From Desmospora profundinema (lineage in GTDB: Bacteria; Bacillota; Bacilli; Thermoactinomycetales; DSM-45169): a DNA stretch of 64,000 bases. Location: assembly GCF_031454155.1 (NCBI RefSeq), contig NZ_JAVDQG010000005.1:124001-188000 (forward strand), given 5' to 3'. Below are positions 8,821 to 17,426 of the stretch, in pieces. Below the pieces are notes generated by a model. The model had not been told where the DNA came from, did no database searches, and saw only the letters and a program-made list of their open reading frames with translations. Numbering within the stretch: position 1 is the first letter of the stretch; the number at the start of each line of letters is the position of its first letter. Both the position numbers and the translations under genes were made by a program.

Positions 8821-9035
8821 CCATGATGTCAGCCGTCCCAAGTGCACCTACCGATGTTACTCCATCTGTCGTCAATCAGGGACCGATCATTCTGTCTCTT
8901 CGCCCCAACTCGCGCATCACTACCTGCATGTACTCGGTCATCGTGGATGATCGCTCGAAGCCGGTCTTCGAGCGTAAGGCGCATCAATTAGGGTGACTGA
9001 CCGGGTGAAGACTTTCGGCAATACTCCTCCAGGCA

Positions 9036-9501
9036 TCACCGCAACGCATCCAGATTGATGCCCGCTTTCTGCAATACAGCTTGAATACTCTCCTGATGAA
9101 GCAAACGGTTGATAAGACGACAGAAACGATCGTCGTCCTTCAACGTCGGTGGAGGGTTGTCGCTCCCCTTCCATGCGGCCCCTGTCAGCGTCTGCTCTCG
9201 TGAGAAGCGATTTCCCCGTAGAGTCCGCCCCTCGGCAACGATGCGAAAGCGGTAGATACCGGTGAGGAAGGAGGGTGGGTGTTGTCGCTTCAAAAACCCC
9301 CAACTCAAACTCCGACATCGTGAGCGTCTTGCTGGTGTTGTCGGGTCGCGTCAGTTCGGCACGGCAAGTTGCACGTACCTCGACCGGCAAATCATATTCG
9401 ATCAACACGGAACGTACGGTTGGGGGACTTTTCTCCCCTTCTTCCACCTTTCTTCTGAGCGCCGGGAGGATATACCGAAAACGAAAAGTTGTGACGGGCA
9501 A
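9036..9501 (-). pseudogene. Frameshifted remnant with an Ig-like segment
   Basis: Two overlapping minus-strand frames form one protein-like sequence once a single shift near 9255-9266 is allowed. The first part (PPTVRSVLIEYDLPVEVRA, then AELTRPDNTSKTLTMSEFE and GVFEATTP) continues in the other frame as TGIYRFRIVAEGRTLRGNRF and ends QESIQAVLQKAGINLDALR. Alternating hydrophobic strands suggest a beta-sandwich from an extracellular or anchor-type protein. I cannot name the family. No upstream part of the gene is left, so it is a C-terminal fossil. Confidence 0.6.
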
Positions 9502-9522
9502 TCGTTAAGGTTGCAGATTATC

Positions 9523-10047
9523 TCATCCGTAACAAATTTGCACCAATAACCACCCTCTCCTTTCCCGAACCACCCACACCGGTACATGCAAACCAATAAA
9601 GTAAAACCAGGAAAGGGCGTCGGTACGCGCTGTCAATACCCAGCAGGCTTCCCTAAGATCCAATTGTTGAACTCCCCACTCGTGTCGGCTCAGTTGAATG
9701 CGTGGATAGGTAAGATCATGAAATGCCCACACCGTATCTCCGTAACGAAAACATTCCCGGATACACCGGCTGCGAGGATAATCCTTTGAGGAACGCAATA
9801 AATGCACCGGCTCAAACCCCAGAAGATTCTTAAGACGGTTGGCATCCGCCTGACGTGAGGGGGATTGTCGTTTCGATTTGGCAGCGGGTGACAACACGGG
9901 AGCCTGTTTTACCAGGTGGACCAGGGGAATGCCGTGAAAGAACAAAGGATCCGCCTCCATCGCAAACCATTTACCTTTCAGCTTACCCGTCCCCCCTGTT
10001 TCCATCCCGTAAGCGAAAAAGACCCTTCTTCGAAAACATTCACTCAA
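9523..10047 (-). CDS. Hypothetical protein (duplicated segment)
   Basis: Up to 174 aa, but the start is uncertain: the frame opens with TTG at 10047 without a clear ribosome site, and ATG codons inside the first 30 residues are equally possible. The C-terminal two thirds (AFHDLTYPRIQLSRHEWG and VPVWVVRERRGWLL) are repeated as a broken copy at 6939-7119. No signal peptide, helix bundle or known motif is seen. Position in a decayed stretch and lack of a terminator suggest it may itself be a remnant. Confidence 0.4.
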   Translation of the reverse strand: MSECFRRRVFFAYGMETGGTGKLKGKWFAMEADPLFFHGIPLVHLVKQAPVLSPAAKSKRQSPSRQADANRLKNLLGFEPVHLLRSSKDYPRSRCIRECFRYGDTVWAFHDLTYPRIQLSRHEWGVQQLDLREACWVLTARTDALSWFYFIGLHVPVWVVRERRGWLLVQICYG

Positions 10048-10052
10048 TTATT

Positions 10053-10082
10053 GGTATAAGGCACCATGAAAAACACAAAATA
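10053..10082 (+). promoter_or_regulatory. Candidate sigma-G promoter of the SASP gene
   Basis: GGTATA, 17-base spacer, CAAAATA, compared with the sigma-G pattern TGAATA-N17/18-CATACTA. A forespore promoter is expected for this gene class. Confidence 0.45.
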
Positions 10083-10119
10083 GAAACGAATTTCCATCCC
10101 TTTCGTGGAGGTGAAAGCG

Positions 10120-10314
10120 ATGCCGCGAAACCGCAACCGTCTGCTCGCTCCCCAGGCCCGGGCCGCATTGGACCAAATGAAATCGGAGATTGCGCAGGAG
10201 TTTGGTGTACAGTTGGGACCCGACACCACTTCCCGTGCCAACGGTTCCGTTGGTGGTGAAATCACCAAACGCCTGGTCGCCATGGCTGAACAACAAATCA
10301 TCGGCCGTCCCTGA
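10120..10314 (+). CDS. Small acid-soluble spore protein, alpha/beta type
   Basis: 64 aa. Binds and protects DNA in the dormant spore and is degraded at germination. Diagnostic blocks are [20 protein letters not shown] and [16 protein letters not shown], with the germination-protease region EIAQEFG in between. ATG 10120 follows GGAGGTG. Single gene with its own promoter and terminator. Confidence 0.96.
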   Translation: MPRNRNRLLAPQARAALDQMKSEIAQEFGVQLGPDTTSRANGSVGGEITKRLVAMAEQQIIGRP

Positions 10315-10337
10315 TCCTCATCTTGCAGCCTATTCCT

Positions 10338-10376
10338 TGGACGCTCCTTGGCCAATACGGGAGCGTCCACCTTTTT
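10338..10376 (+). terminator. Terminator of the SASP gene
   Basis: Ten-bp stem TGGACGCTCC/GGGAGCGTCCA followed by CCTTTTTA. Confidence 0.85.
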
Positions 10377-10430
10377 ACCCATGTCGGGAATGAGTCAAGC
10401 CGTGCTACTCATAGAGTGAAACACAACCGC

Positions 10431-10467
10431 AGGCCCCCACCGTCCATCCGTTTGGACGGTGCGGCCT
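10431..10467 (+). promoter_or_regulatory. Strong hairpin overlapping the start of the HExxH gene
   Basis: AGGCC...CACCGTCC pairs with GGACGGTG...GGCCT. The GTG proposed as the start of the next gene lies in the 3' arm, so the structure could block translation, or the true start lies further in. Confidence 0.45.
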
Positions 10468-11271
10468 CCTAGGGAGGGATCCCCGACGAAAACACCATCC
10501 CCCCAACCGGCCGTCTCTTCACGGATTAAAAAGACTTCCATTCGAGACGCATCGTTAGACCGTATATGGCCTCCGCTGGACACGGAAGTACTCGCATGGA
10601 AAGAATTAGAGCAAGACGAATTTTATCCTCAGCTTTCTCCCGTTCAGATCCCCCATCTGGTAACCGAGGCCATCCGCTTCGGCCGGGAAGCAGCCCGTCC
10701 TTACCACTATGAAGGCTCCATCGATCCCTGGATCAACAAGGTGATCCGTTCTAAGGTGAAGATCCTTCTCATTCGCACAGGCACAGAGAAAGCCACTTCC
10801 TCGATACGGGCACAATACCGGCGCAAACCCCCGGTGATCGAAATTCACCGCTCGTCACTGGACCAATTGGATCGCTTTTTTCAAGACTCCGGTTTACACG
10901 TTCCCCAGGACGACCTGATCGCCCTTCATCTGTTCCACGAATGGTTCCACCACCTGGAATCCACTCAACTGGGCCGGGCGGATGACGCCCTTCCCAAAGC
11001 GGTTAAAAAACAGTGGGGGCCCTTTCATTTCAAAAGCCGGATCACCCGTCTGCGGGAGATCGCCGCCCATGCCTTCACCCAGGAAGTGATGGCACTGCCT
11101 TGGTCGCCGCTATGGCTTGATCACTTAATGCTGATGTCGGGAAAAAATTGGAGCCGCAATCGGATCCGAGCCACGTTCCATCAGTGGAAAGCCGTGTGGG
11201 AAGAGTGGCAGAACCCTGTTCAATCGGAAGAAAGTTCCCAAAAAGAGGAGGAAAAGAAGCCCCTCAAGTAA
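10459..11271 (+). CDS. HExxH-motif protein, putative zinc metallopeptidase
   Basis: 270 aa, function unknown. The one catalytic-looking motif is LFHEWFHHLE near residue 172 (HExxH followed by HxE), with a possible third ligand in LREIAAHAFTQE about 50 residues later. The first 35 residues are Pro/Ser/Lys-rich and look disordered; the tail is Lys/Glu-rich. No signal peptide, so cytoplasmic if expressed. GTG 10459 sits inside a hairpin and has no clear ribosome site, so the start is uncertain. Activity is inference from the motif alone. Confidence 0.65.
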   Translation: MRPPREGSPTKTPSPQPAVSSRIKKTSIRDASLDRIWPPLDTEVLAWKELEQDEFYPQLSPVQIPHLVTEAIRFGREAARPYHYEGSIDPWINKVIRSKVKILLIRTGTEKATSSIRAQYRRKPPVIEIHRSSLDQLDRFFQDSGLHVPQDDLIALHLFHEWFHHLESTQLGRADDALPKAVKKQWGPFHFKSRITRLREIAAHAFTQEVMALPWSPLWLDHLMLMSGKNWSRNRIRATFHQWKAVWEEWQNPVQSEESSQKEEEKKPLK

Positions 11272-11293
11272 CCCCTTCAAACAACAACCAAAC

Positions 11294-11329
11294 GAGGACA
11301 CCCCGTGCGTAAAACGCCAGGGTGTCCTC
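11294..11329. terminator. Hairpin between convergent genes
   Basis: Perfect ten-bp stem GAGGACACCC/GGGTGTCCTC between convergent genes. Neither side has a strong T-run, so its efficiency is uncertain. Confidence 0.55.
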
Positions 11330-11383
11330 GCTATTGATAGACCGATTGTTCCATTCAAATGGTTGGATTCGTCCTCCAAGATC

Positions 11384-13015
11384 CTATCCCTTTTTCTCCG
11401 TACTCTTTTCTTCCTTATCTTCCACGACAAACTGCTCCAAGAAATAGCGGGGATCCAGCTTTTCACCGGTCGCTTCTTCGATCAGAACCACCCAGGGCCG
11501 CCGGTTTCCCGGTCGGAACATATGCTCCTTCAGATACGTGCCCGCTGCCGGATTATTCACCAGGGGATGGGGGGAGTCGGGGAACGTTTGCCGCAACCGG
11601 TGCAGGATCTGAGACGCCATCAGTTCACCCAGCAGGTAATTCTGATAATACACCGGCGCCGTCCCCAAATGGATCTTGGCCGCCCAGTCTGGCGCCCGCC
11701 GCGTTTCCGGGCGGGGGATGAACTGGAACCGCTCCACCCATTCCCACCAGCGGGAATCGAGATCTTGATCCGGATCACGGTACAAATCCCGTTCAAAATA
11801 AATCATCACCAGGCACCAGCGGACGAAGACCATCATGTCCAGCCGGCTTTGCTTCACCAACGCCTCCTCCATTTCCACCAACTTCTCCTCCGGTACTCCC
11901 GCCACCTGTTTCAACCATTCCGGTTCCTTGACGAGCCGACCCATCAGCATGGCAATCGCTTCCGTGGTGGAGATATGGGCGGGACGGCGCAGCAGGTACG
12001 GAAGCACCGGATCGTGTTCCTGGTCATAGACCGCATGGCCCAATTCATGTAACAGCGTCCCCATCCAATAGGTATCGGGACGAAGGTTGCATAAAATGCG
12101 CGTATCCCCTTCCCGATCGATATCGATGCAAAAGGCATGTTGAGATTTTCCTTCACGCTCATAGAGATCGCTTCGATCCAGGATGGATTCCACCTCCAAC
12201 CCCATGCCCGCAAAGGTCTGCTTCGCCAGTTCCTCCAGCTGCCGTCCCGCAAAGTGCGAGTCCCACTCCACCTCATAAACGCAAGGTGCCTCTTGGAAAA
12301 ACGGATCGACATAATGCCAAGGTCTAAGCCCTTCCGGGCGAACGTTGTCATACGGCTCAGCCACTTTCTTGTCCATTTCCTTTTTCAATTCGGAAAAGGG
12401 ACTATCGGTCTGCTGCTTCAAATCCTCCAACAAGGAAAATAAAAACGCCTCGTCGATTTCGTTCAATGCGAGGGACATCGCATAAAAATCACGATAGCCC
12501 AGGCGCTGGGCAGCCCGGTTGCGCAGACGTGCCAGACGGCGCACTTTATCCGCCACCACCGCTCCGATCTGTTTGCTCGCTTTCCAGGCATCTTTTCGTT
12601 TATAGGTGTTCCGCTCATGGCGTAAGATTTCTTTGATTTCATTTTCCGACAGTTTCTTCCCGCGGTAATCGGCCCGAAAATTGACAAAATCACTTTCAAT
12701 CTCCGTCTCCAGCTGGGCCCGTTCCGCCACCTCTTCCGGTTTCATCTGATAGGCTTGGGATTCGTTGTATAACAGCTCCACCTGTCGTCGAACCAGTGGA
12801 TCCGTACCGTCCGTCCCTTCCAGAAGCTCCTTCAGACGGCCGTGGTGGCCCTTGTCGGCAAACCAAGCCATCCATTCTTGCAACAACCGGGCATATTGCT
12901 CTTCGTGTTTTTTTTCACCCGTGGTGGCTGCCAACCAATACGCTTCCCTCATCTTCCGCTCCAGTAACTGGATGCGTGGAACCTGTTCATCCAAAAAAGC
13001 GCGCTCCTTTGTCAT
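11384..13015 (-). CDS. M2/M3-type zinc metallopeptidase
   Basis: 543-aa cytoplasmic gluzincin. LLHELGHAVYD near residue 330 carries HExxH, and the third ligand lies in STTEAIAMLMG about 26 residues on, a spacing shared with peptidyl-dipeptidase (ACE-like M2) and oligopeptidase (M3) families. The long helical N-terminal half with RRQVELLYNESQA and LARLRNRAAQRLGYRDFYAM supports the M2/M3 fold. It has no signal peptide and so probably processes short intracellular peptides. Divergent from the zinc-ribbon gene at 13156. Confidence 0.85.
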   Translation of the reverse strand: MTKERAFLDEQVPRIQLLERKMREAYWLAATTGEKKHEEQYARLLQEWMAWFADKGHHGRLKELLEGTDGTDPLVRRQVELLYNESQAYQMKPEEVAERAQLETEIESDFVNFRADYRGKKLSENEIKEILRHERNTYKRKDAWKASKQIGAVVADKVRRLARLRNRAAQRLGYRDFYAMSLALNEIDEAFLFSLLEDLKQQTDSPFSELKKEMDKKVAEPYDNVRPEGLRPWHYVDPFFQEAPCVYEVEWDSHFAGRQLEELAKQTFAGMGLEVESILDRSDLYEREGKSQHAFCIDIDREGDTRILCNLRPDTYWMGTLLHELGHAVYDQEHDPVLPYLLRRPAHISTTEAIAMLMGRLVKEPEWLKQVAGVPEEKLVEMEEALVKQSRLDMMVFVRWCLVMIYFERDLYRDPDQDLDSRWWEWVERFQFIPRPETRRAPDWAAKIHLGTAPVYYQNYLLGELMASQILHRLRQTFPDSPHPLVNNPAAGTYLKEHMFRPGNRRPWVVLIEEATGEKLDPRYFLEQFVVEDKEEKSTEKKG

Positions 13016-13155
13016 CCGCGATCCTCCCTGTCCAACCCGACTTTTCTGAAAAGAACTCCTTCTCCAACATACCCCAACCCGATTCCCTGCACAATCCCCT
13101 CTCCATGCATGATCCCTCCAAAACCCGGAAAGCTATAGAACGAGGAGGTGTACCC

Positions 13156-13404
13156 ATGGAGAACCCCTACCTGTGTCCAACCTGCGGCACCAACCGCAGC
13201 CGCTTCAATCTGATTGAACAAGTGGTAAGACCGGTGAAAAAAGATCCAATATCGGGTGAAATTCTGGAAAACATCCCACTGACGGATCCGTTCCAAGTAT
13301 CCTATCATGGGGAACATTACCGGGTTCAATGTGGGGTTTGCGGCGTCATCGAACCCGAAGAACGCTTCATCAAAACCGCTCAAGCACAAACCACCACCCC
13401 TTGA
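13156..13404 (+). CDS. Small zinc-ribbon protein, function unknown
   Basis: 82 aa. CPTCGTN at the N-terminus and CGVCGVIE near the C-terminus form a four-cysteine zinc ribbon; between them is a beta-rich segment (DPFQVSYHGEHYRVQ). ATG 13156 is fixed by GAGGAGGTG six bases upstream, and the gene ends in its own terminator. No named family recognised. Possibly a DNA, RNA or protein adaptor. Confidence 0.8.
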   Translation: MENPYLCPTCGTNRSRFNLIEQVVRPVKKDPISGEILENIPLTDPFQVSYHGEHYRVQCGVCGVIEPEERFIKTAQAQTTTP

Positions 13405-13439
13405 ATGAAAACGGAAACATGGAATTTTTCCATTACAGA

Positions 13440-13481
13440 ACGCCTGCAAGCGAGATCCATCGGTCTCACAGGCGTTTTTTC
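13440..13481 (+). terminator. Terminator of the zinc-ribbon gene
   Basis: ACGCCTG/CAGGCGT stem with an inner GAGA/TCTC pair, followed by TTTTTT. Confidence 0.85.
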
Positions 13482-13582
13482 TCGTATTTTCAATCTGAGG
13501 GATCCACCGGAATACGTTATAATAACAGAGAAAGAATCGGATCTACCCTCCTCGCCTGGCGAGGTAAAAAGGAGTTTGACGG

Positions 13583-15124
13583 ATGCAGGAATTGAAAAAC
13601 AGTTTACTGGAATTGATCACCGACACGTCGACCAACCTTCCCCCGGACGTTCGGGCGGCCATCCGGGAAGCCAAAGAAAAAGAAAATGCGGGAACACGGT
13701 CCGCTCTAGCCTTATCCACCATCTCCAACAACATCCGAATGGCGGAGGAGAATGTCTCCCCCATCTGTCAGGATACGGGAATGCCCACGTTTCACATCCA
13801 CGTCCCCGTGGGAGTGAATCAGATGACCATCACCCGGGCCATCCGGGAAGCGATCGTGGAAGCCACCCGAACGGGGAAACTCCGCCCCAACTCGGTGGAC
13901 TCCCTTACCGGAGAAAACAGCGGGGACAACTTGGGTGAAGGGGTCCCCGTCATCCATTATGAACAATGGGAACGGGATGAGATCGAAGTACGCCTGATTT
14001 TGAAAGGGGGCGGCTGCGAAAACAAAAACATCCAATACAGCCTTCCCTGTGAGCTGGAAGGCCTGGGACGTGCCGGCCGCGATTTGGACGGGATCCGCAA
14101 GTGCATTCTGCACAGCGTCCACCAGGCCCAGGGCCAAGGATGCAGTGCCGGCTTCATCGGTGTCGGCATCGGCGGTGACCGCACCACCGGTTATGAACTG
14201 GCTAAAAAGCAATTATTCCGCCGTGCAGACGACACCAATCCCCATCCGGATCTGGCCCGATTGGAAACATACATCATGGAGAAAGCCAATGAGCTCTCCA
14301 TCGGAACGATGGGCTTTGGCGGAAACACGACCCTGCTGGGTTGCAAAATCGGATCGATGCATCGGATCCCGGCCAGTTTCTATGTTTCCGTCGCATACAA
14401 CTGTTGGGCATTCCGACGTCAAGGGGTGACTCTCGATCCGAAAACCGGTTCCATTACCTCCTGGCTGTACAAGGAAGAACCCTCTCAAGTAAAAGTGAGA
14501 GAACGGGAACCGGCTGCTGCCGCCGAAGGCGCCTCCGGTACCCGGGAAGTCGTCCTCACCCCCCCGATCAGTGAAGAAGCGATCCGGGATCTGAAAGTAG
14601 GAGACGTCGTTGTCTTAAACGGCCTGATCCACACTGGTCGCGATGCGCTGCATAAACACCTGATCGATCATGATTCCCCCGTCGACCTTCAGGGAAGCGT
14701 CATCTACCATTGCGGACCCGTGATGCTGAAGGATGAAAACGGCAACTGGACGGTGAAAGCCGCCGGTCCCACCACCAGCATCCGTGAAGAGCCTTATCAG
14801 GCGGACATCATCGGGAAATTCGGGATCCGGGCGGTGATCGGCAAAGGGGGCATGGGTGCCCGCACCCTCGCCGGCTTGCAAGAGCACGGCGCCGTCTATC
14901 TCAACGCCATCGGCGGGGCCGCTCAATATTACGCCGACTGTATCACCGGTGTGGAAGGAGTCGATTTTCTGGAATTCGGAGTTCCGGAAGCGATGTGGCA
15001 CCTGAGGGTCAAAAACTTTGCCGCCATCGTCACGATGGATGCCCACGGCAACAGTTTACACCGGGATGTGGAAAAAACAGCCCTGGAAAAGCTGGCCCAG
15101 TTCAAAGAGCCTGTCTTTCGCTAA
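13583..15124 (+). CDS. Fumarate hydratase, class I (iron-sulfur)
   Basis: 513 aa. Hydrates fumarate to malate in the TCA cycle using a [4Fe-4S] cluster. The alpha and beta parts are fused in one chain: residues 1-290 hold the three cluster cysteines (SPICQDTG, GQGCSAGF, TLLGCKIGS), and the C-terminal part from about 330 has LNGLIHTGRDALHK and GKGGMGARTL. Full length. GGAG before ATG 13583; strong terminator after the stop. Monocistronic, some 6 kb from the sdh operon. Confidence 0.95.
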   Translation: MQELKNSLLELITDTSTNLPPDVRAAIREAKEKENAGTRSALALSTISNNIRMAEENVSPICQDTGMPTFHIHVPVGVNQMTITRAIREAIVEATRTGKLRPNSVDSLTGENSGDNLGEGVPVIHYEQWERDEIEVRLILKGGGCENKNIQYSLPCELEGLGRAGRDLDGIRKCILHSVHQAQGQGCSAGFIGVGIGGDRTTGYELAKKQLFRRADDTNPHPDLARLETYIMEKANELSIGTMGFGGNTTLLGCKIGSMHRIPASFYVSVAYNCWAFRRQGVTLDPKTGSITSWLYKEEPSQVKVREREPAAAAEGASGTREVVLTPPISEEAIRDLKVGDVVVLNGLIHTGRDALHKHLIDHDSPVDLQGSVIYHCGPVMLKDENGNWTVKAAGPTTSIREEPYQADIIGKFGIRAVIGKGGMGARTLAGLQEHGAVYLNAIGGAAQYYADCITGVEGVDFLEFGVPEAMWHLRVKNFAAIVTMDAHGNSLHRDVEKTALEKLAQFKEPVFR

Positions 15125-15151
15125 ATGTGGATCCTTTGTCCGGTATCTTCG

Positions 15152-15178
15152 GGAGGAGGCGGATCATTCCGCCTCCTC
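15152..15178 (+). terminator. Terminator of the fumarase gene
   Basis: Twelve-bp stem GGAGGAGGCGGA/TCCGCCTCCTCC with a TCAT loop, followed by TTATT. Confidence 0.75.
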
Positions 15179-15204
15179 CTTATTGTCTAAATGCAAGAAT
15201 CTCA

Positions 15205-15233
15205 TTCACAGCTAACAGAATTCACGATAGAAT
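15205..15233 (+). promoter_or_regulatory. Sigma-A-type promoter of the PBP gene
   Basis: TTCACA, 17-base spacer, TAGAAT; start codon 33 bases downstream. Confidence 0.55.
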
Positions 15234-15265
15234 GGGGAATGCGAAAGACTGGAATGAGGTGAAGA

Positions 15266-17344
15266 GTGGTCATGAAGGAGAAATGGAAAGAACTGGGCCA
15301 TCGATTCAAACAACTCCACATCGGATGGTGGATCGGTGGTGCCGTCACCGTCTTACTAATTGCGGGGGGAACGGTGTTCGCCCTCCAGGATACGCCGGGA
15401 CCGGCTCCCCACAAAGTAATGCAACAATATTTAAACCATTGGGAAGAAGAACAATACGAAGAGATGTACGCCCTGACCAGCCAAGAGACACAGACGGCAG
15501 TGGACAAGAGATCCTTTGTCACACAACACGAAAACATCGCAAAAAGCTTACAGCAAAAATCCGTCTCTTTTGAAGTCAACCCTCCCGCCGATGCGGATTC
15601 GGAAACCATCGCTTTCACCGGTACCTTTCAAACCAAAAACCTAGGCGACATTTCGTTTGAAAACAAGGCTCATTTCATTTCGGATGAAGAAGGGTGGCGG
15701 CTTCAGTGGTCCCCCTCCCTCATCCATCCCGAACTGAAAGAGGGGGACCGCGTCCGAGTCGCTCGCACCCCTCCAGGCAAACGGGGGGAAATCACATCCC
15801 GTAACGGCGATCCGTTGGCTATCAACCGGGATCGGGTGGCCATCGGATACATCCCCAGCCAAGTAAGCGATCAGGATGAGACGGCTGAAGCCCTGGCCGA
15901 CGCATTTTCTCTGAATCCACAAAAACTGGCTAAAGAAATGGAAGAAGCGGAAAAAGAAGAAACCGATCAATTTGTCACCGTAAAAACAGCAGAAGGAAAT
16001 GCGCTGGAACGGGTGGAAGAGTGGCAGCAGCTTCCCGGGGTGATCGTCCGGGACGATTCCTTGCGTCTGTACCCGGAAAAAGAGCTAACCGCTCACGTAA
16101 CCGGCTATCTCCGGCCAATCACGGATGAACAGTTGGAGAAACGAAAGAAAGACGGCTATCAAAAAGGGGATTGGATCGGGCAGTCCGGTTTGGAACTCTA
16201 TCTGGAAAAACAACTGCGCGGAACCCCCGGATGGCGGGCGGTCATTGTGGATGCCGATGGCAAGGAAAAAACCGTCCTCGGCGAGAAACCAGCCAAGAAC
16301 GGCAACGATATCCAGGTAACGATCGATTTGGAGACGCAACGTCAATTGTACCGCGGCATTCAAAACGATAAAGGCGGCGGGGTGGCGTTGGACCCCTCCA
16401 CCGGCGAAGTGTTGGCCATGGTGAGTGCCCCTTCCTACGATCCCAACCGATTCGTTCAGGGCATGTCCCAGCAAGAGTGGCAGCGGTTAAGCGGTCCCAG
16501 TCAACCGTTGGCCAATCGTGCCAAGATCCCGTATTCACCCGGTTCAACCATGAAATCGATCACATCTGCCATCGCTCTGGAAACAGAGGCCATCACCCCC
16601 GACACCACCTATAACACCGATGAAGGCAAATGGCAAAAAGACTCTACCTGGGGCGGCTACCATGTCACCCGGGTGGACAATCCCGGCGGCGGGGTCGATC
16701 TGGCTAAAGGGATGGCCTGGTCCGACAACATTTATTTCGCCCGGGCCGGCCTGGAAATCGGGGAAAAACAGATGATCGAGTACTTGAAGAAGTTCGGGTT
16801 TGACGAAAAAATGGACATTCCTTTGGATGTCAGCCCGTCTCAGTACTCCAACGATAAAAAGCTGGAGAACGAGATCCTGTTGGCAGACACCGCCTACGGA
16901 CAAGGCCAACTCTTGATCAGTCCCCTTCATCTGGCCACCATGTATACGACCTTCGCCAACGAAGGCAGTATGGTAAAGCCGAAGATCCTGATGGAAGACG
17001 GAAAAGTGGAGCCGGAAATGTGGAGGAAGAACATTGTCTCCCCGGAAACTGCCAACCAGGTGAAAGATCTCCTGGAAGGCGTCGTCACACAGCCTAAAGG
17101 CTCCGCCCGCAAACTGAAAACAGACGGGGTGTGGCTGGGTGCCAAAACCGGCACGGCAGAGTTGAAAGCCAGCAAAGAAGATGAAAATCAACGTCAGCTG
17201 GGCTGGCTCGCCTGGATGGCGGGAAAGGAATCCGCTGAAAAACCGGATATCGTCGTCGCCACAATGGTGGATGAAGTTCAAGGACGAGGAGGCAGCCATT
17301 ACCTCTTCCCGTCGGTCAAACAAATGTTGCGTCAACGGTATTAA
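15266..17344 (+). CDS. MecA-type penicillin-binding protein (transpeptidase)
   Basis: 692 aa. Cross-links peptidoglycan outside the membrane. One membrane anchor (residues 20-42), then an NTF2-like MecA_N domain (about 55-160), a dimerisation/allosteric part (about 170-340) with VRVARTPPGKRGEITSRNG, and a transpeptidase domain with all three active-site motifs: STMK (Ser near 426), SDN, and KTG (Lys near 627). This architecture is that of class B PBP3/PBP2a proteins. GTG 15266 is used because GAGG lies 6-7 bases upstream; ATG 15272 is the alternative. No bla/mec regulators are near, so resistance is not implied. Confidence 0.93.
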   Translation: MVMKEKWKELGHRFKQLHIGWWIGGAVTVLLIAGGTVFALQDTPGPAPHKVMQQYLNHWEEEQYEEMYALTSQETQTAVDKRSFVTQHENIAKSLQQKSVSFEVNPPADADSETIAFTGTFQTKNLGDISFENKAHFISDEEGWRLQWSPSLIHPELKEGDRVRVARTPPGKRGEITSRNGDPLAINRDRVAIGYIPSQVSDQDETAEALADAFSLNPQKLAKEMEEAEKEETDQFVTVKTAEGNALERVEEWQQLPGVIVRDDSLRLYPEKELTAHVTGYLRPITDEQLEKRKKDGYQKGDWIGQSGLELYLEKQLRGTPGWRAVIVDADGKEKTVLGEKPAKNGNDIQVTIDLETQRQLYRGIQNDKGGGVALDPSTGEVLAMVSAPSYDPNRFVQGMSQQEWQRLSGPSQPLANRAKIPYSPGSTMKSITSAIALETEAITPDTTYNTDEGKWQKDSTWGGYHVTRVDNPGGGVDLAKGMAWSDNIYFARAGLEIGEKQMIEYLKKFGFDEKMDIPLDVSPSQYSNDKKLENEILLADTAYGQGQLLISPLHLATMYTTFANEGSMVKPKILMEDGKVEPEMWRKNIVSPETANQVKDLLEGVVTQPKGSARKLKTDGVWLGAKTGTAELKASKEDENQRQLGWLAWMAGKESAEKPDIVVATMVDEVQGRGGSHYLFPSVKQMLRQRY

Positions 17345-17426
17345 CCCTTTTTTATCGAGCCATTTCTGATACAATGAACGTGGTTCACCCTGTCTCTATC
17401 TCAGCTTGAAAGGAGTTTTTTCCCTC

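Noticed and set aside
8823-8996. 57-codon plus-strand frame with protein-like sequence
   Set aside because: Starts within the T-run of a terminator-like hairpin, has no ribosome site, and lies next to decayed genes; more likely a remnant.
9855-10259. 134-codon plus-strand frame
   Set aside because: Antisense to the 9523-10047 frame and overlaps the SASP gene out of frame.
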